Shown here: positions 28,671-39,105 of the stretch, one piece after another
Layout: each line of letters begins with the position of its first letter
Numbering within the stretch: the stretch's first letter is position 1
Origin: an uncultured Saprospiraceae bacterium
GTDB lineage: Bacteria > Bacteroidota > Bacteroidia > Chitinophagales > Saprospiraceae
Reading direction: 5' to 3'
NCBI GenBank assembly: GCA_937928045.1
Contig: CALFWO010000038.1
Location: 1-64,000, forward strand
DNA: 64,000 bases
Program-made: the position numbers and the translations under genes
Notes under the pieces: model-generated
What the model saw: only the letters and a program-made list of their open reading frames with translations
Database searches by the model: none
What the model was told of the DNA's origin: nothing

Positions 28671-29390
28671 TTAGTTATCAGAATTGACAGTTTCTTCCGC
28701 CGCGGAATCATTTTCGCTGACCGATTGATCTAACTCTTCTTTGTCAGCATTATTCAACTCTTCTTCTGCTTTAAAAAACTGACGATGAAATAAAATCAAA
28801 TTAAACACGCCTATAGTTATCGCACTATCTGCAAGATTGAAAACTGGTCTAAAAAACAAATATGGCTTTCCGCCCCAAGCTGGGAACCATTCGGGAAAGT
28901 GGCCTTTGAACATCGGAAAGTAAAACATGTCTACCACTTTGCCTTGCAAAAATGGAGCATATCCACCATCGGGTGGAAACATCATCGCTACCCCACCATG
29001 GAATTTTGAAGCTTCGAAAATCAATCCATAAAAGGCACTATCAATTATGTTTCCAAGTGCCCCTGCGAGTATTAAACCAAAGCTCAATAAAAGTCCAAAA
29101 GGCGCTTCTGTTTTGATAAGACTTTTAATCAAGTAAATCAAAAAACCTACCGCTCCAATCCGAAAGACACTCAAAATAATTTTTGCAGTGGCTGCACTTA
29201 TGTATTTTCCATCAAGTGACCAACCGAATGCCATACCTGGATTCTCAACGAAGTGCAACAAAGCCCAATCTTGTCCAAGGATCTTAATCTCATCTCCCAA
29301 TCCCATATTGGTCTTGATCCAAATCTTCAATGCTTGATCTAGAAAAAGCACAATAAAAACAACGATGGCTACTTTGGTAGTCTTACTCAC
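28671..29390 (-). CDS. lspA: lipoprotein signal peptidase
   Basis: 239 residues with four membrane segments. The two catalytic aspartates are seen in GNIIDSAFYG and NLADSAITIG. It cleaves lipoprotein signal peptides after lipid attachment. It is longer than many LspA (about 160-170) because of an insert around residues 120-155 and an acidic C-terminal tail of about 30 residues; both are common in Bacteroidota. It feeds maturation of the several lipoproteins in this window. Confidence 0.92.
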   Translation of the reverse strand: MSKTTKVAIVVFIVLFLDQALKIWIKTNMGLGDEIKILGQDWALLHFVENPGMAFGWSLDGKYISAATAKIILSVFRIGAVGFLIYLIKSLIKTEAPFGLLLSFGLILAGALGNIIDSAFYGLIFEASKFHGGVAMMFPPDGGYAPFLQGKVVDMFYFPMFKGHFPEWFPAWGGKPYLFFRPVFNLADSAITIGVFNLILFHRQFFKAEEELNNADKEELDQSVSENDSAAEETVNSDN

Positions 29391-29843
29391 TCAAGAATCT
29401 TTTAGTTCAGCCCACAAAGGTGTAAAGATATAGGGTAAATAAAAAACAATGCTTAAGGCTTTTATAAATGGCGACAAACATCAATTTCTTAGGGTTCAAC
29501 GGAGTTCAAAGCGATGATGTTGTCTGCGGCAAGTTGGTTAATAAAACCGTGGATTCGGCAGTTTCGATCGATCCGAGCTGTGAACCACAATAATATTTCA
29601 TTAAACACCTAATAATCAAATAGATACAACCTTGAAGTTCACAAAATGGAGCCTGAGTATACCAATAAGTTCGCTAACTGTAAAAGCCGAATCTTCGAAA
29701 TTCCTTTATTAATCAAAGCGCCTCATTGAGCGTTGCTCAAAATCTTGGAATATTAGACAAATTCCCTAAGAAACTTCGATTTTGAAACAAAGGTCGTTCC
29801 ATTTAAGTATATAAATTATTATAATATATTTTATTTCGATACC
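29391..29843. other. 453-bp spacer, one weak small open frame
   Basis: No family recognised. A 41-codon open frame (29468-29593, plus strand; start MATNINFLGF) exists but has no clear ribosome site or promoter and is probably chance. The final 60 bases before the glucosaminidase gene are very AT-rich (29810-29840), fitting a promoter region. Confidence 0.5.
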
Positions 29844-30665
29844 ATGAAGACCTTTTTTACCATAACCCTATTTAGTATTTCATTAGCTTTTTGCGCTGCG
29901 CAAAACACTCATCCGTATATAGAAGCATTTCAAGACTTGGCCATGCACGAGATGGATCGTACAGGAATTCCCGCTTCGATTACACTAGCACAGGGAATTA
30001 TTGAATCAGCTTGGGGAAAAGGAGTTCTAGCTAGATCTTCTAACAATCACTTCGGAATCAAATGCAAACAAGAATGGGCCGGACAAGCCTTCCACTTGGA
30101 AGATGATGACTTCGACAGTGAAGGCAATTTGGTAAAGAGCTGCTTTCGCGCATACGAGGATGCGGCGGCCTCTTACCTAGATCATTCAGACTTTTTGAAA
30201 AAAGGCAAACGCTACGCTTCATTATTTGATTTAGATCCGACAGACTATGTTTCTTGGGCCCGTGGTTTACAAGCAGCAGGTTATGCCACCGATCCGGAAT
30301 ACGCGAATAAGTTGATTAATAAAATTGAAGAATATCAATTGTATAGATTTGATTATGGTGAAGAAATAGTATTGGAAGATTTGGAAAAAACAGGGGTAAT
30401 AAAAAGCTTAGTAAATTCAGCTTCGACTATTGTCGAAACAGAAGTCATGGAGGCGCCAGCTTATACTTTACCCTCAGAATTATCAGATGAGAAGATCTCA
30501 ACTATAGAAATTATTGAATCACAGGATTTAGTTATTCCGAGCGGTCAAGCCAACCGGCTACCAGAGGTAAATACTCCAGATTTAAATACCGCGCCAATAA
30601 TCGAAAAAGAAAATACTTCAAAGAGAAAACGAATGACTTTGCATGGTTCGTTTGGGGAATTGTAA
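29844..30665 (+). CDS. secreted glucosaminidase-domain (FlgJ-like) muramidase
   Basis: 273 residues. Signal peptide ends in FCAAQ (about residue 20). The GH73-type domain (about 25-170) shows the typical catalytic Glu in GIIESAWGKG and the NHFGIKC motif. It is expected to cut the peptidoglycan glycan chain in the periplasm. The last 100 residues are low-complexity and acidic, without a recognisable LysM. Confidence 0.85.
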   Translation: MKTFFTITLFSISLAFCAAQNTHPYIEAFQDLAMHEMDRTGIPASITLAQGIIESAWGKGVLARSSNNHFGIKCKQEWAGQAFHLEDDDFDSEGNLVKSCFRAYEDAAASYLDHSDFLKKGKRYASLFDLDPTDYVSWARGLQAAGYATDPEYANKLINKIEEYQLYRFDYGEEIVLEDLEKTGVIKSLVNSASTIVETEVMEAPAYTLPSELSDEKISTIEIIESQDLVIPSGQANRLPEVNTPDLNTAPIIEKENTSKRKRMTLHGSFGEL

Positions 30666-30790
30666 AAACTAATTTTTTTCAGAAACAAATTTTACATAAA
30701 TCCATTGGGCCCAAGGCCCATAAACAATCTCAATAATTCAAACCAATGGTTCAACTATTGTTAAACCATCGTTTAACTAACATCACTAAA

Positions 30791-31855
30791 CTAACTGCCC
30801 TCCACTCGCTCATCTTTCAAATTAGTCTTAACTCTTAAAGGATCTGACATCATCTCGTCATACTTGTTTCGATTGTTACAGATATCAACAGCGGCATAAA
30901 TCGCTTCTCTAAAGCTCGATGGATTCGCCAAGTTTTTACCTGCAATATCGTAAGCAGTTCCATGATCTGGGCTTGTTCTTACAAATGGTAAGCCAGCAGT
31001 GTAATTAACACCAGCACCAAAAGATAGCAACTTAAATGGCACCAGTCCTTGATCATGGTACATCGCCAATACTGCATCCACTTTTCTATATTTTCCAGAG
31101 CCAAAGAATCCATCTGCCGGGAAAGGTCCCATCACCAATTTTCCTTTTTTCTTCTGATTCAAGACCGCCGGGCGAATGATTTTTTCTTCTTCATCTCCAA
31201 TAACGCCATCATCACTTGCATGTGGATTCAATCCCATCACGGCAATCACTGGTTTATTAATTCCAAAGTCTCTTCTTAGGACTTTGTCCATAATTTCGAT
31301 CTTTTGCTCAATCAAAGCTTGAGTGATGTTTGACTTCACATCTGCCAAAGGAAGATGATTAGTCACCAATCCCACCTTGATTTCCTCATGAATCATAAAC
31401 ATGAGACTTTCTTTTACGTCCGCCTCTTTGGTGAAAAATTCAGTATGTCCCGGAAATTCAAATCCAGCCAAACTCATCGCTTTCTTATTAATCGGAGCAG
31501 TAACCACACCGTCAATGAATTTCTGATTCAAATCATTCATCGCTTGGGCCAAGGCAATCTTCGCATACCGTCCACCTTCTTCAGTAGCCTTTCCTAGTGT
31601 AATTTGAACTGAATCTTCCCAACAGTTATATAGATTCACACGATCCCATTTCAATCTTTCTGTAGATGAAATCTTAAAGAAGTTCATTTCTGATCCTCCT
31701 AGGATGTTCTTGTAGTAGGACATCACTTTGGAAGACCCATAGATAACTGGTGTACAAATCTCAGTGAAATGTGGATGATCTAGTGTTCTTAAAATGACCT
31801 CTGCTCCCACTCCATTGATATCTCCTATAGTAATTCCAATTCTTGGCTTATTCAT
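30791..31855 (-). CDS. pdxA: 4-hydroxythreonine-4-phosphate dehydrogenase
   Basis: 354 residues, close to the usual 330-350. PdxA motifs: GITIGDINGVGAEV at the N-terminus, VTAPINKKAM and GHTEFF in the middle, and metal-site histidines in GLNPHASDDG and YHDQGLVPFK. It catalyses NAD-dependent oxidation in pyridoxal-5'-phosphate synthesis. PLP is the cofactor of IlvA in this window, but no regulatory link is visible. It is divergent from rsmA. Confidence 0.95.
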   Translation of the reverse strand: MNKPRIGITIGDINGVGAEVILRTLDHPHFTEICTPVIYGSSKVMSYYKNILGGSEMNFFKISSTERLKWDRVNLYNCWEDSVQITLGKATEEGGRYAKIALAQAMNDLNQKFIDGVVTAPINKKAMSLAGFEFPGHTEFFTKEADVKESLMFMIHEEIKVGLVTNHLPLADVKSNITQALIEQKIEIMDKVLRRDFGINKPVIAVMGLNPHASDDGVIGDEEEKIIRPAVLNQKKKGKLVMGPFPADGFFGSGKYRKVDAVLAMYHDQGLVPFKLLSFGAGVNYTAGLPFVRTSPDHGTAYDIAGKNLANPSSFREAIYAAVDICNNRNKYDEMMSDPLRVKTNLKDERVEGS

Positions 31856-32013
31856 ATGTTACTTTTATCCCCAATCATGCAAACTTGGCTGAATGCCCAC
31901 TCCTATTGCTAGGATACCTATCTTGCGGCACAAATGGGAGGTGCTTCGTATTGTTCCGGCCGGTAAAGATAATCAAATGCCACTATTGCGAAGTTCCCAT
32001 AAATACTATGATT

Positions 32014-32799
32014 ATGGCAAAGCCAATCCGTGCGAAAAAATCATTTGGTCAGCATTTCTTACATCGAGAAGATATTGCTGAACGAATTGCTCATAGTTTG
32101 GTCCGAACAGCGGATTATGACCATGTTCTAGAGATTGGACCTGGGCAAGGGATGCTTACTCAATACTTGAATGATCGTTCTTTTACTTTGCATGCAGTAG
32201 AAGCAGATCGTGATATGGTTCCTATTTTAAAGGAAAAATTCCCTGATTTGGCTGAAAACCTTGTGCAGGAAGATTTTTTAAAACTCAATTTCCCAGCAAT
32301 TTTCGGAGATCATCAATTTGCCATTATTGGTAACTTTCCTTACAACATCTCCAGTCAGATATTAATTAGAATGGTCGAATTGCGTGCTCAGGTTCCAGAA
32401 TTGGTCGGAATGTTCCAGAAAGAAGTAGCTCAACGGGTAGTTGCTCCTCCTGGCTCCAAAACTTATGGGGTGATATCTGTGTTATGTCAAGCCTTCTACG
32501 AAGGTGAATACTTGTTCAAAGTAGGACCGGGCGCATTTAATCCTCCTCCAAAAGTAGATTCAGCTGTTATTCGCATGACTCGAAGGGAGAATTACAAGCT
32601 GGGTTGTGATCATGTACTTTTTAGGAAAGTAGTGAAACAAGCTTTTTCTCAAAGAAGGAAAATGCTTAGGAACACGATGAAGCTATTCCTAGAAGGCAAC
32701 AAAAAATTAGAAGATGAATTCTTTAAATTGAGACCTGAGCGTCTAAGTGTAGCCGATTTTGTAAAATTAACGAACTGGGTTCAAGAAGCCCGCGCATAA
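32014..32799 (+). CDS. rsmA: 16S rRNA dimethyladenosine transferase
   Basis: 261 residues from the ATG at 32014 (MAKPIRAKKSFGQHFL), the start that aligns with family N-termini; an ATG at 32008 is two codons earlier, and a longer frame from 31843 overlaps pdxA and is rejected. SAM motif VLEIGPGQGMLT and catalytic NFPYNISSQIL are intact. Methylates two adjacent adenines near the 3' end of 16S rRNA (KsgA activity). It is followed 18 bases later by the YqeY-like gene. Confidence 0.93.
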   Translation: MAKPIRAKKSFGQHFLHREDIAERIAHSLVRTADYDHVLEIGPGQGMLTQYLNDRSFTLHAVEADRDMVPILKEKFPDLAENLVQEDFLKLNFPAIFGDHQFAIIGNFPYNISSQILIRMVELRAQVPELVGMFQKEVAQRVVAPPGSKTYGVISVLCQAFYEGEYLFKVGPGAFNPPPKVDSAVIRMTRRENYKLGCDHVLFRKVVKQAFSQRRKMLRNTMKLFLEGNKKLEDEFFKLRPERLSVADFVKLTNWVQEARA

Positions 32800-32817
32800 A
32801 TTTTAAACAACCATACA

Positions 32818-33264
32818 ATGTCATTAGAAGCAAAAATCAATCAAGACTTAAAGACCGCAATGAAAGCGAAAGACCAAGCTGCCTTGCGAACCATACGTGC
32901 CGTAAAATCTGCACTACTTTTGCAAAAAACAGATGGTAGTGGTACTGAAATGACGGAAGAATTAGAAATCAAATTGATTCAGAAACTAATCAAATCGAGA
33001 AAGGATTCTTTAGAAATATACGAAAAACAAGGTAGAGAGGACTTGGCAGTGACGGAACGAGAAGAGGTAGCTATTCTAGAAAGGTATTTGCCTGCCCAAC
33101 TTTCGGTGGAAGAACTCAAACCTATTATCCAAGAGATCATTACAAAGACCGGAGCAAGCTCAATGAAAGACATGGGCAAAGTTATGGGAATGGCCAATGG
33201 TCAATTAAAAGGACAAGCTGATGGTAAAACCATTTCTTCAGTAGTTAAAGAACTTTTAGGCTAA
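32818..33264 (+). CDS. GatB/YqeY-domain protein
   Basis: 148 residues, full length for YqeY. Typical features: LEAKINQDLKTAMKAKD at the start, ERYLPAQLS, and the MGKVMG end region. The domain is tRNA-binding-like in GatB; the stand-alone form has no proven function. It is probably co-transcribed with rsmA. Confidence 0.9.
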   Translation: MSLEAKINQDLKTAMKAKDQAALRTIRAVKSALLLQKTDGSGTEMTEELEIKLIQKLIKSRKDSLEIYEKQGREDLAVTEREEVAILERYLPAQLSVEELKPIIQEIITKTGASSMKDMGKVMGMANGQLKGQADGKTISSVVKELLG

Positions 33265-33478
33265 TATTTTAAGGAAGCCGGACTAAAAATTTAATTAGGT
33301 CAATTCCGATCTTTTCTCGTGACGATTTCATTTGGTAAATATTAACTAACTTGAATCCAAGTCATTGGGCTAGAAAGATAAGAAATGAATTATCCCAGGA
33401 ATGAGCCATTTTTCCGCAGATACAAGTTAATCGTCCAGCTCCTTAGTCATGACACAAAATCACTTAACAAAAATAATT

Positions 33479-35065
33479 ATGAAAAAAATCTTTACCCTTT
33501 TTACCTTAACCTTCCTGGTTTTTGCTGGCGTTTCCACTGGGCAAACCGTAGAATTCTCAGACGATTTTGAAGCCGGTGTCGACAACTGGACATTAACTGG
33601 AACTTGGGGAACGACCACGGAGCAAGCCAACGGTGGATCCAACTCATTGACAGATAGCCCCGGCGGACTTTACGCAGCCAATTTAGACATCACTGCCACT
33701 TTAGCCAACAGCCTTGATCTTTCCGCAGCTCTGGATGCTACGCTTAAATTCGATGCGATTTACGATATAGAAGGTGGAAACTTTGACTATTGCTTCATTG
33801 AAGCTTCTGGCGACGGCGGATCTACTTGGTTTGAAGTTGCTCGCTTTTTAGGAGAAGACAACTTAACGCCTTGGATAGAATACGAATATTCTTTAGGAGC
33901 TCTAGCCGGTTCAAGTGATGCATTGGTTCGTTTCAGACTATTTACGGATGGTGGCTATGAGGTGGATGGAATCTACATTGATAATGTTGAAGTTCTTAGT
34001 TCTGACCAAGACAATTCAGCTCCGTTTATTGCGCACACACCACCTGAATATTATGAAGGGGAAGCCGGTGATGTTACTATGAGTGCTGAGTTAGTTGATA
34101 TTTCAGGAATTGGAGCTGCCACCTTGAGCTATACTGTTGACAATGGCGTAGAACAAATTATTTCTGGAACAACTACTGCTGGCAATATTTATGAATTTGT
34201 GATTCCAATGCAAGAGGCCGGAGCACAAGTAGACTACTCTGTAACTGCAGTTGATGCATCTACAAATTCAAATTCAGCAACTTCGCCAACATTCAGTTAT
34301 ATCGCTGGACAACATGAATTCATTGATAATGGTGTTGTTAATTTTGTCCAATCCTTTGGACCAAATGCTCAGTCGATGTTATCTGGTTCTGCTGTTAGAT
34401 ACACTTTAAATGATCGAAGAATTGCTTTCGCTTTAATTAGAAACTACACTGATCAGAATCGTCCAAACAATGATATGCAAGTGCATGTTTGGGGTGTAGA
34501 CAGTACTGGCCTACTGCCAGGGGAAGATTTAATCCCACCATTGACTTTCACTCCAGAAGCAAACTTGGATCAGAATTCAATTATGACCAGAGTAGATCTT
34601 CGTAACTTCGAATCGCTATGGAATATTACAGGTGATGTATTCATCGGATTCACTGTGGCTGAAGGACAGACTTGGATTGTACAAACTACCCCTGCAGTAG
34701 GAGGAGCTACTTTTGTACTCGGAGCAGCAGGCTGGGCTGCAAATACTGGCGATGATTACCATTATAGAATTGTTACTTCAGATCCTTTAATGACCAATGT
34801 TGAGGAATTAATATTTGATCAATCTATCGAACTGTTCCCAAATCCAACAACTGGAAATGCACAGTTAAAGTTAGATCTTGAAAGAACAAGCGATTTGAAT
34901 ATTCAAATTTCAAATCAATTGGGTCAAATTGTTGATCACTTGCAAGCGCAAAAAGTTGGATTCGGAAATATTGAATTAAACACTGCCAAGTTAACTCCAG
35001 GAATCTATTACATTTCTATTTCTAACGGAGAAGTTGTATCAACAAAAAAGTTGATTAAGCAATAA
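33479..35065 (+). CDS. secreted jelly-roll protein with T9SS sorting domain
   Basis: 528 residues from the ATG at 33479 (MKKIFTLFTLTFLVF); a start at 33449 adds ten residues before the signal. After the signal peptide (to GQ, about 22) comes a beta-sandwich domain (about 25-180, FSDDFEAGVDNW ... GIYIDNVEV) of the type found in immune-inhibitor-A-like and choice-of-anchor proteins, then an Ig-like region (about 185-285), an unknown domain, and a T9SS type A sorting domain (from LFPNPTTGN). It is likely an extracellular or surface protein; no peptidase motif is seen. Confidence 0.8.
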   Translation: MKKIFTLFTLTFLVFAGVSTGQTVEFSDDFEAGVDNWTLTGTWGTTTEQANGGSNSLTDSPGGLYAANLDITATLANSLDLSAALDATLKFDAIYDIEGGNFDYCFIEASGDGGSTWFEVARFLGEDNLTPWIEYEYSLGALAGSSDALVRFRLFTDGGYEVDGIYIDNVEVLSSDQDNSAPFIAHTPPEYYEGEAGDVTMSAELVDISGIGAATLSYTVDNGVEQIISGTTTAGNIYEFVIPMQEAGAQVDYSVTAVDASTNSNSATSPTFSYIAGQHEFIDNGVVNFVQSFGPNAQSMLSGSAVRYTLNDRRIAFALIRNYTDQNRPNNDMQVHVWGVDSTGLLPGEDLIPPLTFTPEANLDQNSIMTRVDLRNFESLWNITGDVFIGFTVAEGQTWIVQTTPAVGGATFVLGAAGWAANTGDDYHYRIVTSDPLMTNVEELIFDQSIELFPNPTTGNAQLKLDLERTSDLNIQISNQLGQIVDHLQAQKVGFGNIELNTAKLTPGIYYISISNGEVVSTKKLIKQ

Positions 35066-35108
35066 ATATCTTCCAGCCTTTTAAGGTTGTTTGAAATAAG
35101 CATTGAGA

Positions 35109-35140
35109 AAAGCCGGTCAGATTTGATCGGCTTTTTCTTT
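35109..35140 (+). terminator. intrinsic terminator of the T9SS protein gene
   Basis: 11-bp stem (35109-35119 with 35124-35134, one G-T pair), 4-base loop, followed by a T-rich tract (CTTTTTCTTTT). Confidence 0.85.
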
Positions 35141-35186
35141 TGATCAGTGTTTCAACTATATCATTCAATATAATAAGGGGAAAAAA

Positions 35187-35217
35187 TTGATGGTAATTGT
35201 TCTCAATAATATCTTTG
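35187..35217 (+). promoter_or_regulatory. candidate distal promoter of the ilv operon
   Basis: TTG at 35187-35189, exactly 20-base spacer, and TATCTTTG at 35210-35217, a perfect fit to the Bacteroidota consensus TAnnTTTG. Start would be near 35223, about 220 bases before the leader peptide. Confidence 0.45.
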
Positions 35218-35405
35218 GGCTTAGTATTTCATCAATACTCGGACAAAATACAAACTTTGCTAATCGGCAAATAATTTATCTACTTTCCTAATTTTACTAA
35301 CCTCAATAAGAGATAAAAAGAATTTAATTCGTTTTCACTAAATATAAAAGGTCATGAAATAAGAGTTGGATTTCAGTGGACTTAGTAATTTCCAAAAGCA
35401 AATAG

Positions 35406-35436
35406 TTGCATCTTAATTTTTTAGCCCCCATATTTG
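35406..35436 (+). promoter_or_regulatory. candidate proximal promoter of the ilv leader
   Basis: TTG at 35406-35408, 20-base spacer and CATATTTG at 35429-35436 (one mismatch to the consensus). Transcription from here would begin only a few bases before the leader ATG at 35446, making the leader peptide nearly leaderless. Confidence 0.4.
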
Positions 35437-35445
35437 AGACATCGA

Positions 35446-35517
35446 ATGAATATAAACAGTAGCAATATTATTATTTCTGTCATTAACGTGATTATCGTGA
35501 TTAAAACCCGCGAATGA
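35446..35517 (+). CDS. ilv leader peptide (attenuation)
   Basis: A 23-codon open frame, ATG at 35446 and TGA at 35515-35517. Eight of its 23 residues are Ile and three are Val; the run from 35467 to 35502 contains ten of these, including IIISVINVIIVI. Enrichment for two of the products of the downstream operon is the hallmark of a ribosome-attenuation leader. The gene is too short for routine gene calling. The stop codon lies 2 bases before the antiterminator arm, where a terminating ribosome would block it. Confidence 0.85.
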   Translation: MNINSSNIIISVINVIIVIKTRE

Positions 35518-35519
35518 CA

Positions 35520-35582
35520 GGAAGTGTATTGCCGAATTAGATATTCAAAAAAAGGCTGCTCTTCCGAGCAGCCTTTTTTTTT
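35520..35582 (+). promoter_or_regulatory. ilv attenuator: antiterminator and terminator
   Basis: Terminator: stem 35554-35561 with 35566-35573 (8 perfect pairs, GGCTGCTC and GAGCAGCC, loop TTCC), extended by A and T runs, then a tract of nine T (35574-35582). Antiterminator: 35520-35533 can pair with 35554-35565 (GGAAG with CTTCC, GTA with TGC including one wobble, GCC with GGC, one mismatch and a two-base bulge). The two share 35554-35561, so they cannot form together. A ribosome stalled at Ile/Val codons would leave 35520-35533 free and allow readthrough into ilvD; one that reaches the stop would cover it. ilvD starts 36 bases after the T tract. Confidence 0.82.
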
Positions 35583-35618
35583 GTGCCTTTTGAAAGCAAT
35601 TAAGAATTAATTGGAAAT

Positions 35619-37298
35619 ATGAATGAGCTAAATAAATATAGTAGACACGTCACTCAAGATGATAGCCAACCTGCTGCACAAGCTATGCTTCACGCCATTG
35701 GACTCACAACTGAAGATTTGAAAAAGCCACAAATCGGAATTGTAAGTACGGGCTGGGAAGGAAATCCGTGCAACATGCACTTGAACGATCTAGCTAAGCT
35801 CGCCAAAGCAAGTGTTCAGACCGAACCGTTGATTGGCTTAATCTATCACACGATAGGTGTAAGCGACGGCATGTCCATGGGAACATCTGGCATGCGATAC
35901 TCTCTTCCATCTAGAGACATTATTGCAGATTCCATTGAGACCGTAGCTTCCGCGCAATGGTATGATGGCATTGTGGCTGTGGTAGGCTGTGATAAAAATA
36001 TGCCGGGAGCCATGATGGCATTAGGAAGACTCAATCGTCCAAGTCTGCTCATCTATGGAGGCACCATTCAACCGGGATGTGTAGCTGGAAAAAAATTAGA
36101 CATTGTATCCGCTTTTGAAGCTTTGGGTGAAAAAATAGCCGGACAGATTGATGAAACTGAATTTAAAAATGTAGTGAAGAATGCATGCCCGGGCCCCGGA
36201 GCTTGCGGAGGAATGTACACTGCGAATACCATGGCCTCCGCCATAGAAGCTTTGGGTATGAGTTTGCCCTACAACTCATCCAACCCGGCAACCTCTCAAG
36301 AAAAACAATCAGAATGCGATCGTATAGGTCCTGCCATGCAACGCTTACTGGAATTAGATTTAAAGCCAAGAGACATTATGACAAGAAAAGCATTTGAAAA
36401 TGCGATTCGATTGATCATTATTCTTGGTGGGTCTACAAATGCAGTAATTCATTTGATTGCAATGGCAAAATCGGTGGGAGTAAAAATTAGCATCGATGAC
36501 TTTCAATTTTTTTCCAACAACACCCCATTTCTCGCGGACCTAAAACCGTCGGGCAAATTCGTTATGGAAGATTTACATCAAGTAGGAGGAATTCCTGCTG
36601 TGATGAAAATGATGTTAGAAAAAGGAATACTTCATGGAGATTGTATGACCGTTACTGGAAAAACAGTCGCTGAAAATCTAGCAGAAATTAAGGGACTAAC
36701 TCCTGAGCAAAAAGTCATTCATCCTTTTTCTCAACCCATCAAAAAAACCGGTCACTTACAAATCCTTTATGGCAATCTCGCAACAGGTGGTGCCGTTGCT
36801 AAAATCACCGGAAAAGAAGGATTGCAGTTCCGAGGGAAAGCAAAAGTATTTGATACAGAAGCATTGGCCAATCAAGCTATTGCCAATAAAAAAATAACAC
36901 CAGGAACCGTGATTGTCATAAGAAACATCGGACCAAAAGGTGCACCGGGAATGCCTGAAATGCTGAAACCAACATCTGCAATTATGGGGGCAGGGCTCGG
37001 GAACGAAGTTGCATTGATCACTGATGGCAGATTCTCTGGAGGAACTCATGGTTTCGTTGTGGGACACATTACACCAGAAGCAGCTGTGGGCGGCAACATT
37101 GCTTTGGTAAAAGATGGCGATTGGATTTCTATCGATGCCGAGAAAAATCTTCTTGAAATGGAAATTCCTGAAAATGAATTAGCGGCACGAAGAGAAAAAT
37201 GGCAAACGCCCCCTCCTGCTGCGACTTCAGGAACTTTAGCTAAATACATCAAATGCGTGAGTTCAGCAAGTGAAGGATGTGTAACAGATCAATTTTAA
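35619..37298 (+). CDS. ilvD: dihydroxy-acid dehydratase
   Basis: 559 residues, normal length. Fe-S cysteines are seen in [15 protein letters not shown] and [26 protein letters not shown] is also intact. It dehydrates 2,3-dihydroxy-3-methyl acids to the 2-keto acids that give valine, isoleucine and leucine. It is the first structural gene behind the attenuator and leads ilvB by 53 bases. Confidence 0.97.
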   Translation: MNELNKYSRHVTQDDSQPAAQAMLHAIGLTTEDLKKPQIGIVSTGWEGNPCNMHLNDLAKLAKASVQTEPLIGLIYHTIGVSDGMSMGTSGMRYSLPSRDIIADSIETVASAQWYDGIVAVVGCDKNMPGAMMALGRLNRPSLLIYGGTIQPGCVAGKKLDIVSAFEALGEKIAGQIDETEFKNVVKNACPGPGACGGMYTANTMASAIEALGMSLPYNSSNPATSQEKQSECDRIGPAMQRLLELDLKPRDIMTRKAFENAIRLIIILGGSTNAVIHLIAMAKSVGVKISIDDFQFFSNNTPFLADLKPSGKFVMEDLHQVGGIPAVMKMMLEKGILHGDCMTVTGKTVAENLAEIKGLTPEQKVIHPFSQPIKKTGHLQILYGNLATGGAVAKITGKEGLQFRGKAKVFDTEALANQAIANKKITPGTVIVIRNIGPKGAPGMPEMLKPTSAIMGAGLGNEVALITDGRFSGGTHGFVVGHITPEAAVGGNIALVKDGDWISIDAEKNLLEMEIPENELAARREKWQTPPPAATSGTLAKYIKCVSSASEGCVTDQF

Positions 37299-37351
37299 AA
37301 TCGACTTTGGAAGTTATTTCTATAGAAATGAATTAATAAACATTAGCAGTT

Positions 37352-39094
37352 ATGAAAAAAATGTATCACGATCAAGATCTGGGCGGAAGAACGATCATTG
37401 CCAAAAAATCGATGAGTGGTTCAGAGGCAATAATTCATTGTTTGCTTCAAGAAAATATTGATACAATTTTTGGCTATCCTGGAGGTGCCATCATGCCGTT
37501 GTATGATGCATTATATGATTATCAAGATCAAATAAGACACATTCTACCACGCCATGAACAAGGAGCTATTCATGCTGCTCAAGGTTGGGCTAGAGTCACT
37601 AGAAAAACTGCTGTTTGCATTGCTACTTCAGGACCAGGAGCGATGAATCTCTTTACGGGAATTGGGGATGCCCAATTGGACTCTACGCCTTTAGTTTGCA
37701 TTACTGGACAAGTGTTTTCCAAAGTCTTAGGCAGTGACGCTTTTCAAGAATGTGATGTGGTCGGTTGTACTACTCCAATCTCCAAGTGGAATTATCAAAT
37801 CACGGATGCTTCAGAAATTCCTGCTGTTTTTGCGAAGGCATTTTATGTTGCAAATACAGGAAGGCCTGGACCTGTAGTTATAGATATCACCAAAGATGCG
37901 CAAATGGGGAAATTGGATTTCGAATATCAGCCCAAGCCATACATTCGATCATACCATCCTTCTCCAAGACCTATTCTATCTAAGTTAGAGCAAGCTGCTA
38001 AATTGATTAATGCTGCGAAAAAACCATTTATTCTAGCTGGACATGGAATTCAAATTGCACATGCACAGGATGCATTTAAAACTTTAGTTGAGCGCGCTGG
38101 AATTCCATTTGCAAGTACGATCCATGGTTTGGGATCATTGCCCTATGATCATCCATTGAATCAAGGAATGTTAGGCATGCACGGAAATTATGCGCCAAAT
38201 TTATTAACCAATGAATGCGATGTTTTGATTGCCATTGGAATGCGATTTGATGATCGTGTAACCGGAGATTTGAGTCGGTATGCCAAGCAAGCCAAAGTAA
38301 TTCATTTCGAAATCGATCCCTGTGAGATAGATAAAAATGTCAAATCTGATGTTGCTATTCTAGGTGACGCCAAAGAAGCTCTAGAGAAAATACTACCACA
38401 CATAAATCAAAACAAGCATCCAGAATGGATAGAAAGGTTTGCCGAATTATGGGCAATGGAAGAAGCCCAAGTAATCAAAAGAGATTTAAATTCCAGTCCT
38501 GAAGGTCAAATCAAAATGGGCCAAGTCATTCGAAAGATCTCTGAAATGACAGACAACAATGCCACGGTGGCAACTGATGTAGGACAACATCAAATGGCAG
38601 CGGCAAGATATTATCAATATACCCGACCTCATCAATGGGTGAGTTCAGGAGGAGCTGGAACTATGGGCTTTGGATTACCCGCTGCGTTCGGTGCCCAATT
38701 AGCTCAACCAGAAAATACTGTGGTTGCATTTATAGGTGATGGAGGATTCCAAATGACCATTCAAGAATTAGGCATGTGCGCCCAATCGAATGTTCCTGTA
38801 AAAATTGTTTTGCTTGATAATGAATACTTAGGTATGGTTCGACAGTGGCAACAATTATTTTTTGAAAGAAGGTACTCCTCAGTAGAATTACAAAATCCAA
38901 ATTTTATAAAAATAGCAGAAGGTTTTGGAGTTGCAGGAGGTCGACTGAAAGACCCCAATAACATGGAAACTGAAATTCAAAAAATGTTAGACCATGACGG
39001 TCCCTATTTATTGCATGTCTCTGTAGAAAAGGAAGACAATGTTTTCCCAATGATTCCTTCTGGATGCTCAGTTTCTGAATGTCGATTGACTTAA
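37352..39094 (+). CDS. ilvB: acetolactate synthase large subunit
   Basis: 580 residues. [15 protein letters not shown] at the N-terminus, the ThDP-activating Glu in [10 protein letters not shown], and the ThDP/Mg motif GDGGF...N ([13 protein letters not shown] to LDNEYLG). It makes acetolactate and acetohydroxybutyrate, the first common step of branched-chain synthesis. The ilvN start is 11 bases after its stop, consistent with coupled translation. Confidence 0.97.
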   Translation: MKKMYHDQDLGGRTIIAKKSMSGSEAIIHCLLQENIDTIFGYPGGAIMPLYDALYDYQDQIRHILPRHEQGAIHAAQGWARVTRKTAVCIATSGPGAMNLFTGIGDAQLDSTPLVCITGQVFSKVLGSDAFQECDVVGCTTPISKWNYQITDASEIPAVFAKAFYVANTGRPGPVVIDITKDAQMGKLDFEYQPKPYIRSYHPSPRPILSKLEQAAKLINAAKKPFILAGHGIQIAHAQDAFKTLVERAGIPFASTIHGLGSLPYDHPLNQGMLGMHGNYAPNLLTNECDVLIAIGMRFDDRVTGDLSRYAKQAKVIHFEIDPCEIDKNVKSDVAILGDAKEALEKILPHINQNKHPEWIERFAELWAMEEAQVIKRDLNSSPEGQIKMGQVIRKISEMTDNNATVATDVGQHQMAAARYYQYTRPHQWVSSGGAGTMGFGLPAAFGAQLAQPENTVVAFIGDGGFQMTIQELGMCAQSNVPVKIVLLDNEYLGMVRQWQQLFFERRYSSVELQNPNFIKIAEGFGVAGGRLKDPNNMETEIQKMLDHDGPYLLHVSVEKEDNVFPMIPSGCSVSECRLT

Positions 39095-39105
39095 AAGTTT
39101 ACACA

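Noticed and set aside
29468-29593. 41-codon frame in the lspA/glucosaminidase spacer
   Set aside because: No promoter, ribosome site or family signal; kept only as a note in the spacer entry.
31843-32013. Long N-terminal extension of rsmA
   Set aside because: It overlaps the divergent pdxA start and does not fit the family; the ATG at 32014 begins the conserved RAKKSFGQHFL motif.
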